DNA of 6,603 nucleotides from Gammaproteobacteria bacterium (GCA_022600315.1 JAHZKQ010000195.1:1-6603), one strand, 5' to 3'. Numbered from the stretch's first letter, positions 1-5,768 are shown. Translations and numbers: made by a program. Notes: generated from the sequence alone by a model not told the origin.

Positions 1-150
1 GTCAAGCCGCGGTATGACAGTGAAGCGATCAAGCCGCGGTATGACAGTGAAGCGATCAAGCCGCGGTATGACAGTGAAGCGATCAAGCCGCGGTATGACA
101 GTGAAGCGGTCAAGCCGCGGTATGACAGTGAAGCGGTCAAGCGGCGGTGC
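1..150. repeat. 27-bp tandem repeat array, cut by the left window edge
   Basis: Five complete 27-bp units begin at 2, 29, 56, 83 and 110, followed by a decaying partial copy from 137. Each unit opens with TCAAGCCGCGG and continues TATGACAGTGAAGCG plus one variable base. That last base is A in the first three units and G in the last two; position 1 shows a G from the unit before. The copies are otherwise identical, which points to recent or ongoing expansion. Where the variable base is G, the junction reads GCGG-TCAAG-CCGC, a small perfect hairpin. The array lies downstream of minE and continues outside the window, so its total length is unknown. It is too regular and lacks spacers, so it is not CRISPR. 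Confidence 0.95.
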
Positions 151-154
151 GATA

Positions 155-247
155 CCGTCATCCCGTGGCGAAGACCACGGGATCTAGACATTATTAAATA
201 TGTTATGAATTGTGTTACCTGGATTCCGGGTCAAGTCCGAAATGATA
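155..247. repeat. MITE-like palindromic intergenic element
   Basis: Two hairpin-forming ends flank an AT-rich core. The left end has perfect 9-bp arms, ATCCCGTGG (160-168) and CCACGGGAT (175-183), around the 6-nt loop CGAAGA. The right end has imperfect arms (223-230 and 236-243) around the loop TCAAG. The right end reverse-complemented (ATCATTTCGG...CCGGAATCCAG) resembles the left end (GTCATCCCGTGG...CACGGGATCTAG), so the whole unit looks like a short non-coding element with inverted ends. The right end also shares its GTCAAG-CCG-ATGA layout with the adjacent 27-bp array. As RNA downstream of minE, the left hairpin might stabilise or end the min transcript, but no T-tract follows it on that strand. 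Confidence 0.6.
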
Positions 248-256
248 AGGCCATCG

Positions 257-520
257 TTACGATTCAGCCTTCGCTGTTTCTGGTAAAGCGACATTTAATT
301 CCAGCACGGAATTATTATCTTTGCAGTGCAAGTCCACTTTAACGTCATCAACATTCACGCTAGTGTATTTAGCAACAATCGCTAGAATCTCTTTCCGCAT
401 CATAGGTAAGAAATCTGGCGTGCTGTTTTGTACGCGCTCTTGAGCAATAATAATATGTAAACGATCTTTAGCGATATTGGCGGATTTACGGTTACGGCGT
501 AGGCGTTGGAGTAAGTTCAT
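257..520 (-). CDS. minE: Cell division topological specificity factor MinE
   Basis: MinE binds membrane-bound MinD, displaces MinC, stimulates MinD ATPase and drives the pole-to-pole Min oscillation that leaves mid-cell free for FtsZ. The protein has 87 residues, against 88 in E. coli. Residues 2-9 are a short basic amphipathic segment matching the membrane-targeting N-terminus. Residues 14-29 (A-N-I-A-K-D-R-L then an I-I-I-A-Q-E-R stretch) are the conserved anti-MinCD contact helix. Residues about 32-85 form the topological specificity domain, with the LRKDIL-like MRKEIL and the closing LELNVALPE strand. The ATG overlaps the minD stop as ATGA (517-520), implying translational coupling in a minCDE operon. 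Downstream lie only intergenic repeats. Identification is secure. Confidence 0.97.
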   Translation of the reverse strand: MNLLQRLRRNRKSANIAKDRLHIIIAQERVQNSTPDFLPMMRKEILAIVAKYTSVNVDDVKVDLHCKDNNSVLELNVALPETAKAES

Positions 521-1353
521 GCGGCTACCTCCTCGGTGTTCTTGGTGAAGAGGCGTTTTAAAAAGCCCTTTTGTTTTTTATTAATGATGTCTTCGCTAAA
601 TGCAGGGGCTTCGCCGAGATAACGCTTAACAATACGCATATAGGCTTGTCCGGCATCGCTGTTTTGATCGAGAATCACGGGTTGCCCTGCGTTTGAAGCA
701 TTTAATACCGATTGTGACTCTACGACTACGCCAAGCAATGGAATGCCTAGAAGATCTTTAATATCTTGTAGGCTTAGCATCTCACCAATTGCGGCGCGCT
801 TATTGGAGTAACGGGTAATAACTAAATGCTCTTGAATAGGTTCACCACCTTCTTCAGAAGATTTAGTTTTGCTGCTTAAAATACCCAAGATACGGTCTGA
901 GTCGCGTACTGAAGAGACTTCCGGGTTGGTAACAATAATAGCGGTGTCGGCATAGTACATGGCCATTTGGGCACCTTTCTCAATTCCAGCAGGGGAATCA
1001 CAAATGATGTAATCAAAAGTTTCACTTAACTCATCAAGAATTGCGCCAACGCCTTCTTTGGTTAAGACGTCTTTATCGCGGGTTTGCGAGGCGGCGAGAA
1101 TAAATAAATTCTCGCAGTTTTTATCTTTAATTAAAGCTTGATTAAGATTGGCTTCGCCATTGATAACATTCGCCAGATCATAAACCACACGACGTTCACA
1201 ACCCATGACCAAGTCTAAATTTCTAAGGCCGATATCAAAATCAATCACGCAAGTGCGATGACCTTGTAAAGCTAACCCCGTTGCAATTGATGCGCTGGTA
1301 GTGGTTTTACCCACGCCGCCTTTTCCTGAGGTGACTACGATAATTTTTGCCAC
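517..1353 (-). CDS. minD: Septum site-determining ATPase MinD
   Basis: MinD is a deviant Walker-A ParA/MinD-type ATPase. As an ATP dimer it binds the inner membrane, recruits MinC to inhibit FtsZ near the poles, and is released by MinE. The 278-residue product has the deviant P-loop GKGGVGKTT (10-18, with signature K11 and catalytic K16), the switch region FDIGLRNLD (39-47), the Walker B-like CDSPAG (118-123) and the TNPEVSSVRDSDR block (142-154). The C-terminal amphipathic membrane helix KKQKGFLKRLF (259-269) is present. It is followed by nine residues ending EEVAA, whereas the E. coli protein stops two residues after the matching phenylalanine. Translation starts at GTG, with AGAGGA 8 nt upstream. 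The gene lies 21 nt after minC and overlaps minE by 4 nt. Confidence 0.97.
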   Translation of the reverse strand: MAKIIVVTSGKGGVGKTTTSASIATGLALQGHRTCVIDFDIGLRNLDLVMGCERRVVYDLANVINGEANLNQALIKDKNCENLFILAASQTRDKDVLTKEGVGAILDELSETFDYIICDSPAGIEKGAQMAMYYADTAIIVTNPEVSSVRDSDRILGILSSKTKSSEEGGEPIQEHLVITRYSNKRAAIGEMLSLQDIKDLLGIPLLGVVVESQSVLNASNAGQPVILDQNSDAGQAYMRIVKRYLGEAPAFSEDIINKKQKGFLKRLFTKNTEEVAA

Positions 1354-1374
1354 GATTATATTCCTCTCATTAAG

Positions 1375-2079
1375 TTATAGTCCTTCGATGTGCAATGCAT
1401 CATCTTTTAAAAATATTTGCAGCATAGGTGCGTCAGTTTCTGGAACTTGTAAGTCTTCACTTACAACGTAATGCCCAGCGATAGAAATTAATTCCGCTTC
1501 TAATGATTTGCAAAAAATACGCGCCCGTGGATTGCCTCTAGCACCCGCTAAAGCGCGACCACGCAGCGGCCCGTAAATATGGATATTGCCATCGGCAATA
1601 CACTCGGCGCCATGATTAACGCCGGATAGAATAATTAAATCACCATCTTTGGCATATACTTGGCTGCCTGCTCGAATGGGTTTAGTGATAATTTTATTGG
1701 CAGCAGAGGGCGCTTCATTGCTGGGCGATGCAGTCTCGGATTTTTTTTCGCTAAGCTCTTTGCCATTGGATTTCAATATGGCCAATCCGTAGTCGGCAGC
1801 TTGGCCGAGCTCATCATCACGCAAACCCCTAACGCCAACGGGAATGATTTTATGTTCGCGTAAGCTGTTGCAAATAGCTTCTAAATCGAAACTTTGTTTA
1901 CGATCGATGCTGTCAACATCGACCACCACTGGCGCACGAGTAAAATAGTTTGGTGCTTTGGCAATGGTTTGTTCTAACTGTTTGCCAATATTCTCTGGAT
2001 TGGAGTTAGAGATTTTCAATACAGTCATCGGGAAAAAATCTGCTTTTAGCTGGAAGCATTGACCGTCTGTTTTGCTCAT
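1375..2079 (-). CDS. minC: Septum site-determining protein MinC
   Basis: MinC is the FtsZ-polymer inhibitor of the Min system, delivered to the polar membrane by MinD. The 234 residues are close to the 231 of E. coli. The N-terminal FtsZ-acting domain covers roughly residues 8-104. A Ser/Ala/Glu/Lys-rich linker follows (about 105-130). The C-terminal beta-helix that dimerises and binds MinD begins near the RAGSQVYAK motif (136-144) and holds the strongly conserved IHIYG...RGRALAGARG block (166-182) and ISIAG. It is the first gene of the operon, ahead of minD by 21 nt. The ATG at 2079 has only a weak ribosome site (GTGAA about 8 nt upstream). The next in-frame ATG is codon 18 and would remove the first strand, so 2079 is kept. 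Confidence 0.96.
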   Translation of the reverse strand: MSKTDGQCFQLKADFFPMTVLKISNSNPENIGKQLEQTIAKAPNYFTRAPVVVDVDSIDRKQSFDLEAICNSLREHKIIPVGVRGLRDDELGQAADYGLAILKSNGKELSEKKSETASPSNEAPSAANKIITKPIRAGSQVYAKDGDLIILSGVNHGAECIADGNIHIYGPLRGRALAGARGNPRARIFCKSLEAELISIAGHYVVSEDLQVPETDAPMLQIFLKDDALHIEGL

Positions 2080-2115
2080 TTTTGGTTCACTGTTTTATGT
2101 TAAAGTTATGATCCG

Positions 2116-2137
2116 TCATCCTCGTTCCCAAGGATAA
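2116..2137. repeat. Small inverted repeat, possible decayed palindromic element
   Basis: The arms TCATCCT (2116-2122) and AGGATAA (2131-2137) pair over 7 bp with one wobble, around the loop CGTTCCCA. The left flank CCGTCATCC (2113-2121) is identical to nine bases at 155-163 in the element after minE. This may be a degenerate member of the same intergenic family, though nine bases is thin evidence. It lies in the minC leader, 37-64 nt upstream of the ATG. Confidence 0.4.
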
Positions 2138-2147
2138 TGAATTTCTT

Positions 2148-2193
2148 GCTAAAAAGCCAGTAAATACAGTCTAGCTTTTAGGCTTGTTTTAGC
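2148..2193 (-). terminator. Possible weak terminator of the cyd operon
   Basis: Just after the cydX-like stop, the minus strand can pair GCTAAAA (2193-2187) with TTTTAGC (2154-2148). An inner AAGCC/GGCTT pairing leads into a run of five T at 2155-2151. The loop is about 22 nt and the stem is AT-rich, so this would be a poor intrinsic terminator. Some read-through into minC is possible. The position is right, but the structure is weak. Confidence 0.25.
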
Positions 2194-2196
2194 GTG

Positions 2197-2289
2197 CTAA
2201 TCGCCGAGCTTTTTATCAACCCGCAATGTTAACCAAAGTCCAAAGCCTATTCCAACTAGTAAAAATACGATAGTTGCGATATAGAACAT
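2197..2289 (-). CDS. cydX: Small membrane subunit of cytochrome bd oxidase, CydX-like
   Basis: This 30-codon gene encodes a single hydrophobic helix (about residues 2-22) followed by a charged tail, R-V-D-K-K-L-G-D. CydX-type subunits sit against CydA and stabilise the haem groups of cytochrome bd. Without gaps, the protein matches E. coli CydX, as I recall it, at M1, Y3, A5, I7, L11, F16, G17 and L22, and it has Asp at the conserved acidic position 25. Its GAGGAG ribosome site (2302-2297) overlaps the cydB stop, so it is the third gene of a cydABX operon. Two ATGs are adjacent. The one at 2289 has the better spacing (7 nt) and the better alignment; 2292 would add one Met. Genes of this size are often missed by gene finders. 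Confidence 0.82.
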   Translation of the reverse strand: MFYIATIVFLLVGIGFGLWLTLRVDKKLGD

Positions 2290-2300
2290 CATGCATCTCC

Positions 2301-3443
2301 TCAATAGTATTCTTGTTTATCCTGCAGAAGATCTTGTTCAGTCAAGGTTGGTTTTTGTGACCAAATCGTGTGAAAGGCAAATATCTTGTAGCAAAGGATA
2401 ATAAACAACAACACCACCCCAACGTATAGCATGATATTAAGTGCATATTGACTGGAGGTGGCATTCCAAACCGTTAGGCTTTGATTAGGATTGGTGCTGG
2501 ACGGCATAATAAATGGGAATAAGCTAAACCCTGCGGTGGCGATAATGCCGCCGACCCCAAAACAACTGCTCCAAAATGCGGCGCGTAACCAGCGCACATG
2601 GTTGGCCCACATTGAAATAATAATACCGGCATAGGCAATAATGGGCCCATAAAATTTCCACGGATATTGCGCATAACTCAAAAACCAATCCCCAGACATG
2701 CTGCCGACTTTATTGAGTAAAGGGGTAATGGTTGGATGTGGTGGGGAAGCAATTAAATGGTAGCCAGACATATTCATAATCACGATACCAGTGATGGTAA
2801 ATAGCAATAGTAATATGGCGGCAAAAATAATATGTAGCCGGCGTACAGTATGATATAACTCGCCTTCGGTGCGATGCATGGCGTAAGCGGCGCCGTGCAT
2901 TAGTATCATTACTACAGAAATAGCGCCACTTAAAACCCCAAATGGGCTTAACAAATTAAAAATACTGCCGGTAAAAAAGACTCGATAAGTATGTGGGTCA
3001 AAGTGAAAAGGAAAGCCGACAAAAGCATTACCGGTAGCCACTCCAAATAAAAACACTGGCATAAATGAGCTAATAAACAAGCCAAAATCCCAACAGCGTT
3101 TCCAAGTATGGCTGGGTAATTTGCTGCGATACTCGTAACCGGGCGGGCGAAAAAACAACGACCATAACACTAGTAATAATGCGGCATACATCCCTGAAAA
3201 CGCGGTACTATAAACCGCGGGCCAGACCACAAACATACCGCCACCGGCAAACACAATCCAGGTTAAATTGCCATCCCAGGTGGGCGCGCTCACATTTAAC
3301 AGTACGCGACGCTTAGATTCTTGACGAAAAAATGGCATAAACATGGTAATGCCAGAATCATAACCGGCCGTGCAAGCATAAATCACTAAGACTAAACCAA
3401 GAATCATCCACCAAATTATTTTTAACGTTGGGTAATCTAACAC
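2301..3443 (-). CDS. cydB: Cytochrome bd ubiquinol oxidase subunit II
   Basis: CydB is the integral-membrane partner of CydA in the quinol:O2 oxidoreductase. It binds no haem in E. coli but packs against CydA and lines oxygen or proton routes. The 380 residues compare with 379 in E. coli, and the hydrophobic segments fit the family. Recognisable landmarks are LDYPTLKIIWW at the N-terminus, PTWDGNLTW (54-62, with D57), FAGGGMFVVWP, LFFRPPGYEYRSK (R99), the NP(L)LNK loop and FPFIMPSSTNPNQSLTVWNATSSQ near the C-terminus, shared with E. coli as FPFVMPSST...SLT.WDATSSQ. It starts at GTG with AAGGAG 6 nt upstream, 1 nt after the cydA stop. The first-helix motif reads CTAGYDSG, with Ala26 where an Asp is usual (TDGFD in E. 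coli). Confidence 0.96.
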   Translation of the reverse strand: MLDYPTLKIIWWMILGLVLVIYACTAGYDSGITMFMPFFRQESKRRVLLNVSAPTWDGNLTWIVFAGGGMFVVWPAVYSTAFSGMYAALLLVLWSLFFRPPGYEYRSKLPSHTWKRCWDFGLFISSFMPVFLFGVATGNAFVGFPFHFDPHTYRVFFTGSIFNLLSPFGVLSGAISVVMILMHGAAYAMHRTEGELYHTVRRLHIIFAAILLLLFTITGIVIMNMSGYHLIASPPHPTITPLLNKVGSMSGDWFLSYAQYPWKFYGPIIAYAGIIISMWANHVRWLRAAFWSSCFGVGGIIATAGFSLFPFIMPSSTNPNQSLTVWNATSSQYALNIMLYVGVVLLFIILCYKIFAFHTIWSQKPTLTEQDLLQDKQEYY

Positions 3444-3444
3444 T

Positions 3445-5013
3445 TTATTCTCCTTGCAATTGCGTTGCTTCGAAGTGATAGCGTCCTGTACCTAAACTAC
3501 TAGGGCCCAGTCGACCATATTTGAACATTAAGAACATTTCAATACAAAATAAACTAGCATATAAAATCACAAAGCCACTTAGACTAGTAATCACTGAGCC
3601 AACAGTGAGTGATGACACGCCTAAAAATGTCGGTAAAATTTCATGTACGCTCCAAGGCTGACGGCCAACTTCAGCCAGTATCCAGCCGGCTTCAGCGGCA
3701 AGATAGGGTAAGGGAATTGAATATAAAACGCAGCGCAAATAAAATCGATGCTGTGTCAAGGTGCCACGCAAACAATAATACAGTCCGAATAAGATAAGCA
3801 ACAGCGCAATCCCCCAAAAACCAATCATAAAGCGGAAAGTCCAAAATGCGGTGCTGACTTGCGGTATGGCATCGCGGGTTGCGGCATTAATTTGAGCCGC
3901 GGTGGCATTAGTCACGGTGGGGGTATATTTTTTTAATAATAGACCAAAACCTAAATCTTTCTGGTATTTATTATAAAGCGCCCGATCAGCACCAGTGGCT
4001 TTTTTATCGATAAGTTTTTGCAAGGCGCCATAAGCACGCATACCATTTCGAATGCGAATTTTATAATGTGCCATCACTTCTTTTAAACCTTCTACCGTGC
4101 CCGTTAACGAGTGCGTGGCGATTAGACTTAAGGCATAAGGAATTTTAAAAACCAAACTATTGGTTTCAGATTTTTGATGTGGTAAGGCAAATAAATACCA
4201 GGCTGCGGGCGGTGGTTGTGTGGTCCATTGGGCTTCAATCGCACCCATTTTTTCAGGTTCATTTTTCGCAACCTGCAAACCGTTTTGATCACCATAAAAA
4301 GCTACCGCTAATGCGCAAATTAAACCAAAACCTGCGCCGACTGCGAATGAGCGTTTAGCAAATGCTAAGTCACGACCTTTTAATAAGTAAAAGGCTGAAA
4401 TTCCCATCATAAATACTGAGGCAGTTAAAAACCCGGCGAAAGCGACATGACCAATTCGCACTTGGGCTAGCATATTGGTATATAAAGCCAGAATACTATG
4501 CAGTTCCAGGCTCATGTTTTTATAATTTAAGGTGGTGGCAACCGGATGTTGCATCCAGCTGTTGGCGGCAAGGATATTTACAATCGAAAGGCTGGCGCCT
4601 ACGGCTAATAATACAGTAATAATAAAATGAGTTTTGCGGTTGACTTTATTCCAGCTAAAGAAAAACAACCCAAACATAGTGGATTCCAGCATAAAAGCGG
4701 TAATCCCTTCAATGGCTAAAATTGGTCCGAAGCTGCCGCCAATCATGCGTGAAAAATACGCCCAGTTTTGGCCAAATTCAAATTCTAAAGTAATACCGGT
4801 AATAACCCCCATGGCAAAATTAATTGCCAGTAACTTGCCCCAAAATTGGGTCATATCTTTATAAACGACTTTGCCGGTTTTCACATAAGCCGCTTCAATA
4901 ATAACCAATAACCAAGTGAGACCTAAGGTTAAGGGGACGAATAAAAAATGGAACAGGGCGGTAAACGCAAATTGCAGACGTGAAACGTCAACTAAGGCGT
5001 GGGTAGCAAACAT
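3445..5013 (-). CDS. cydA: Cytochrome bd ubiquinol oxidase subunit I
   Basis: CydA carries haems b558, b595 and d and the quinol site. It oxidises ubiquinol and reduces O2 to water at the inner membrane. Numbered from the ATG at 5013 it has 522 residues, the same as E. coli, with these equivalents: H22 (E. coli H19, high-spin haem ligand), E102 and E110 (E99, E107), H189 and M396 (H186 and M393, the b558 ligands), K255 and E260 in the Q-loop (K252, E257), E448 (E445) and GRQPW (450-454). The long Q-loop places it in the E. coli-type subfamily. An ATG three codons earlier (5022) directly abuts the AAGGA ribosome site, leaving no spacing, while 5013 has 8 nt, so 5013 is preferred. First gene of cydABX. 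Confidence 0.97.
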   Translation of the reverse strand: MFATHALVDVSRLQFAFTALFHFLFVPLTLGLTWLLVIIEAAYVKTGKVVYKDMTQFWGKLLAINFAMGVITGITLEFEFGQNWAYFSRMIGGSFGPILAIEGITAFMLESTMFGLFFFSWNKVNRKTHFIITVLLAVGASLSIVNILAANSWMQHPVATTLNYKNMSLELHSILALYTNMLAQVRIGHVAFAGFLTASVFMMGISAFYLLKGRDLAFAKRSFAVGAGFGLICALAVAFYGDQNGLQVAKNEPEKMGAIEAQWTTQPPPAAWYLFALPHQKSETNSLVFKIPYALSLIATHSLTGTVEGLKEVMAHYKIRIRNGMRAYGALQKLIDKKATGADRALYNKYQKDLGFGLLLKKYTPTVTNATAAQINAATRDAIPQVSTAFWTFRFMIGFWGIALLLILFGLYYCLRGTLTQHRFYLRCVLYSIPLPYLAAEAGWILAEVGRQPWSVHEILPTFLGVSSLTVGSVITSLSGFVILYASLFCIEMFLMFKYGRLGPSSLGTGRYHFEATQLQGE

Positions 5014-5021
5014 AGCGAACA

Positions 5022-5026
5022 TCCTT
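5022..5026 (-). promoter_or_regulatory. Ribosome binding site that sets the cydA start
   Basis: On the minus strand AAGGA lies at 5026-5022, followed by 8 nt (TGTTCGCT) and ATG at 5013. The upstream in-frame ATG at 5022 begins inside this Shine-Dalgarno sequence and would have no spacer. Confidence 0.7.
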
Positions 5027-5037
5027 GTTAACTAAAA

Positions 5038-5056
5038 TTGCTAGTCATGCTAGCAA
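5038..5056. promoter_or_regulatory. Perfect inverted repeat over the cydA promoter, candidate operator
   Basis: TTGCTAG (5038-5044) and CTAGCAA (5050-5056) are perfect 7-bp arms around TCATG, a 19-bp site typical of a dimeric regulator. It covers the proposed extended -10 and start point of the cyd promoter, so a bound protein would be expected to repress. It does not match the FNR site TTGAT-N4-ATCAA. The regulator is not identifiable from this window. Confidence 0.5.
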
Positions 5057-5075
5057 GGAAAACGTTTGGGTTCAA
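5047..5075 (-). promoter_or_regulatory. Predicted sigma70 promoter of cydABX
   Basis: On the minus strand there is a -35 TTGAAC (5075-5070, 4/6 to consensus), a 17-nt spacer and a -10 TAGCAT (5052-5047, 4/6), preceded by TGC, an extended -10 TGn. The start point would fall near 5040, giving a leader of about 27 nt to the ATG at 5013. The -10 lies inside the 19-bp inverted repeat. Confidence 0.5.
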
Positions 5076-5120
5076 ATGACTGAGTAATACAGCTTATTGT
5101 TTAAGCAGATAAAATCAATC

Positions 5121-5149
5121 TTGACAGGGAGAATGGGTTTATTTATGAT
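5121..5149 (+). promoter_or_regulatory. Strong predicted sigma70 promoter of lexA
   Basis: There is a perfect -35 TTGACA (5121-5126), an optimal 17-nt spacer and a -10 TATGAT (5144-5149, 5/6 to TATAAT). Transcription should begin near 5156, about 25 nt before the lexA ATG at 5181. In-frame ATGs at 5097, 5133, 5145 and 5148 lie upstream of this start point, so they would not be in the mRNA. A strong promoter held down by autorepression is usual for lexA. Confidence 0.78.
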
Positions 5150-5158
5150 GGAAGGATC

Positions 5159-5175
5159 GAGTACATCAGGAGTAC
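5159..5175 (+). promoter_or_regulatory. GAGTAC direct repeat, candidate LexA operator
   Basis: GAGTAC occurs at 5159-5164 and 5170-5175, exactly 11 bp apart, giving GTAC-N7-GTAC (5161-5175). The spacing equals that of the alphaproteobacterial LexA site GTTC-N7-GTTC, and GTAC is the left half of the cyanobacterial LexA motif. It lies just after the predicted start point and overlaps the ribosome site, suitable for autorepression. No CTGT-N8-ACAG SOS box is present between 5014 and 5180. Assignment to LexA is inference. Confidence 0.35.
5168..5172 (+). promoter_or_regulatory. Ribosome binding site that sets the lexA start
   Basis: AGGAG is followed by 8 nt (TACGGCAA) and the ATG at 5181. It is the best-placed Shine-Dalgarno sequence among the possible starts. 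It overlaps the second GAGTAC repeat. Confidence 0.8.
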
Positions 5176-5180
5176 GGCAA

Positions 5181-5768
5181 ATGATAACTTTAAGTCAACG
5201 GAAAACCTTCGAATATATTCAGCAATACATTCAGCAAAATGATTATGCCCCCACCATTGCGGAAATCGCACGGGGTATTGGCATTAAATCACGTGGTGTC
5301 GTGCATCGATATGTTAAAGCCTTAGCCGGCGCTGGTTTAATTGAAATTGTGCCGAAGCGGCATCGTAACATTAGTCTAATTGGCGCCAGTAATGACAGTA
5401 TTCCTTTAGTCGGCCGAGTGGCCGCTGGGCAACCGATTGAAGCCATTGAAGATCAAGAATCCATTAGCATGACCGATATTTTTTTGGGTGAGAACCGTTA
5501 TGCACTTAGGGTGAAGGGCGATTCTATGATAGAAGAAGGTATTCTCAATGATGATATTGTGGTTTGTGAACGCAGTGACACGGCGAATAACGGTCAAATC
5601 GTAGTGGCTTTAATTGATGATCAAGAAGCCACGCTAAAACGTTTGCAGCGTAATCAAGATGCAAGCATTAGCTTATTGCCGGCTAATGCTACGATGCGGC
5701 CAATGACTTATTCTGCTAATCGGGTTAAGGTTCAGGGTATTTATATTGGTTTATTGCGGGTGGCGTAG
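5181..5768 (+). CDS. lexA: SOS response repressor and self-cleaving protease LexA
   Basis: LexA represses DNA-damage genes and cleaves itself when RecA filaments form on single-stranded DNA. From ATG 5181 it has 195 residues, near the family's usual 200. A winged helix-turn-helix spans about 1-66: APTIAEIARGIGI, then a recognition helix reading S37-R-G-V-V-H-R-Y-V-K-A-L, then the wing. The peptidase domain has the Ala82-Gly83 cleavage site in RVAAGQP, the nucleophile Ser115 in KGDSMIEEG and the general-base Lys153 in ATLKRL, so it should be cleavable. The recognition helix differs from the E. coli form (SPNAAEEHL), so a different operator is expected. Starting at 5097 would add 28 residues with no family match, upstream of the likely transcript start. 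It is divergent from cydA and convergent with the acetoacetyl-CoA synthetase gene. Confidence 0.96.
   Translation: MITLSQRKTFEYIQQYIQQNDYAPTIAEIARGIGIKSRGVVHRYVKALAGAGLIEIVPKRHRNISLIGASNDSIPLVGRVAAGQPIEAIEDQESISMTDIFLGENRYALRVKGDSMIEEGILNDDIVVCERSDTANNGQIVVALIDDQEATLKRLQRNQDASISLLPANATMRPMTYSANRVKVQGIYIGLLRVA

Larger units (their letters stand above)
2080..2196. other. Intergenic region between the cyd and min operons
   Basis: This gap holds the end of the cyd transcript and presumably the minC promoter. I see no convincing sigma70 promoter pair for minC. Two weak secondary structures are present and listed separately. No further ORF with a ribosome site is evident. Confidence 0.6.

Noticed and set aside
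1..150. CRISPR array
   Set aside because: The units are contiguous with no unique spacers, and no cas genes are present.
1..342. Open plus-strand frame through the repeat array, reading repeated KPRYDSEA(I/V) and continuing to a TAA inside minE antisense
   Set aside because: It comes from a tandem repeat whose period is a multiple of three, then runs through hairpin repeats and the antisense of minE. It has no ribosome site or family resemblance.
1660..1863. Plus-strand ORF opposite minC
   Set aside because: It is a shadow of minC, with no ribosome site and no recognisable protein features.
3609..4864. Plus-strand ORFs at 3609-3797 and 4634-4864 opposite cydA
   Set aside because: They are antisense to strongly conserved cydA codons and have low-complexity products, so they are shadows.
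5026..5035. ArcA-like box TGTTAACTAA (9 of 10 to WGTTAATTAW) in the cydA leader
   Set aside because: It is a single short AT-rich match downstream of the predicted start point, a poor place for the activation ArcA gives in E. coli. The presence of ArcA in this organism is unknown.
5080..5092. CTGAGTAATACAG as an E. coli-type SOS box
   Set aside because: The spacing is CTG-N7-CAG rather than CTGT-N8-ACAG, and it lies about 30 nt upstream of the lexA -35.
5243..5597. Minus-strand ORFs opposite lexA
   Set aside because: They are shadows of a well-supported lexA frame.
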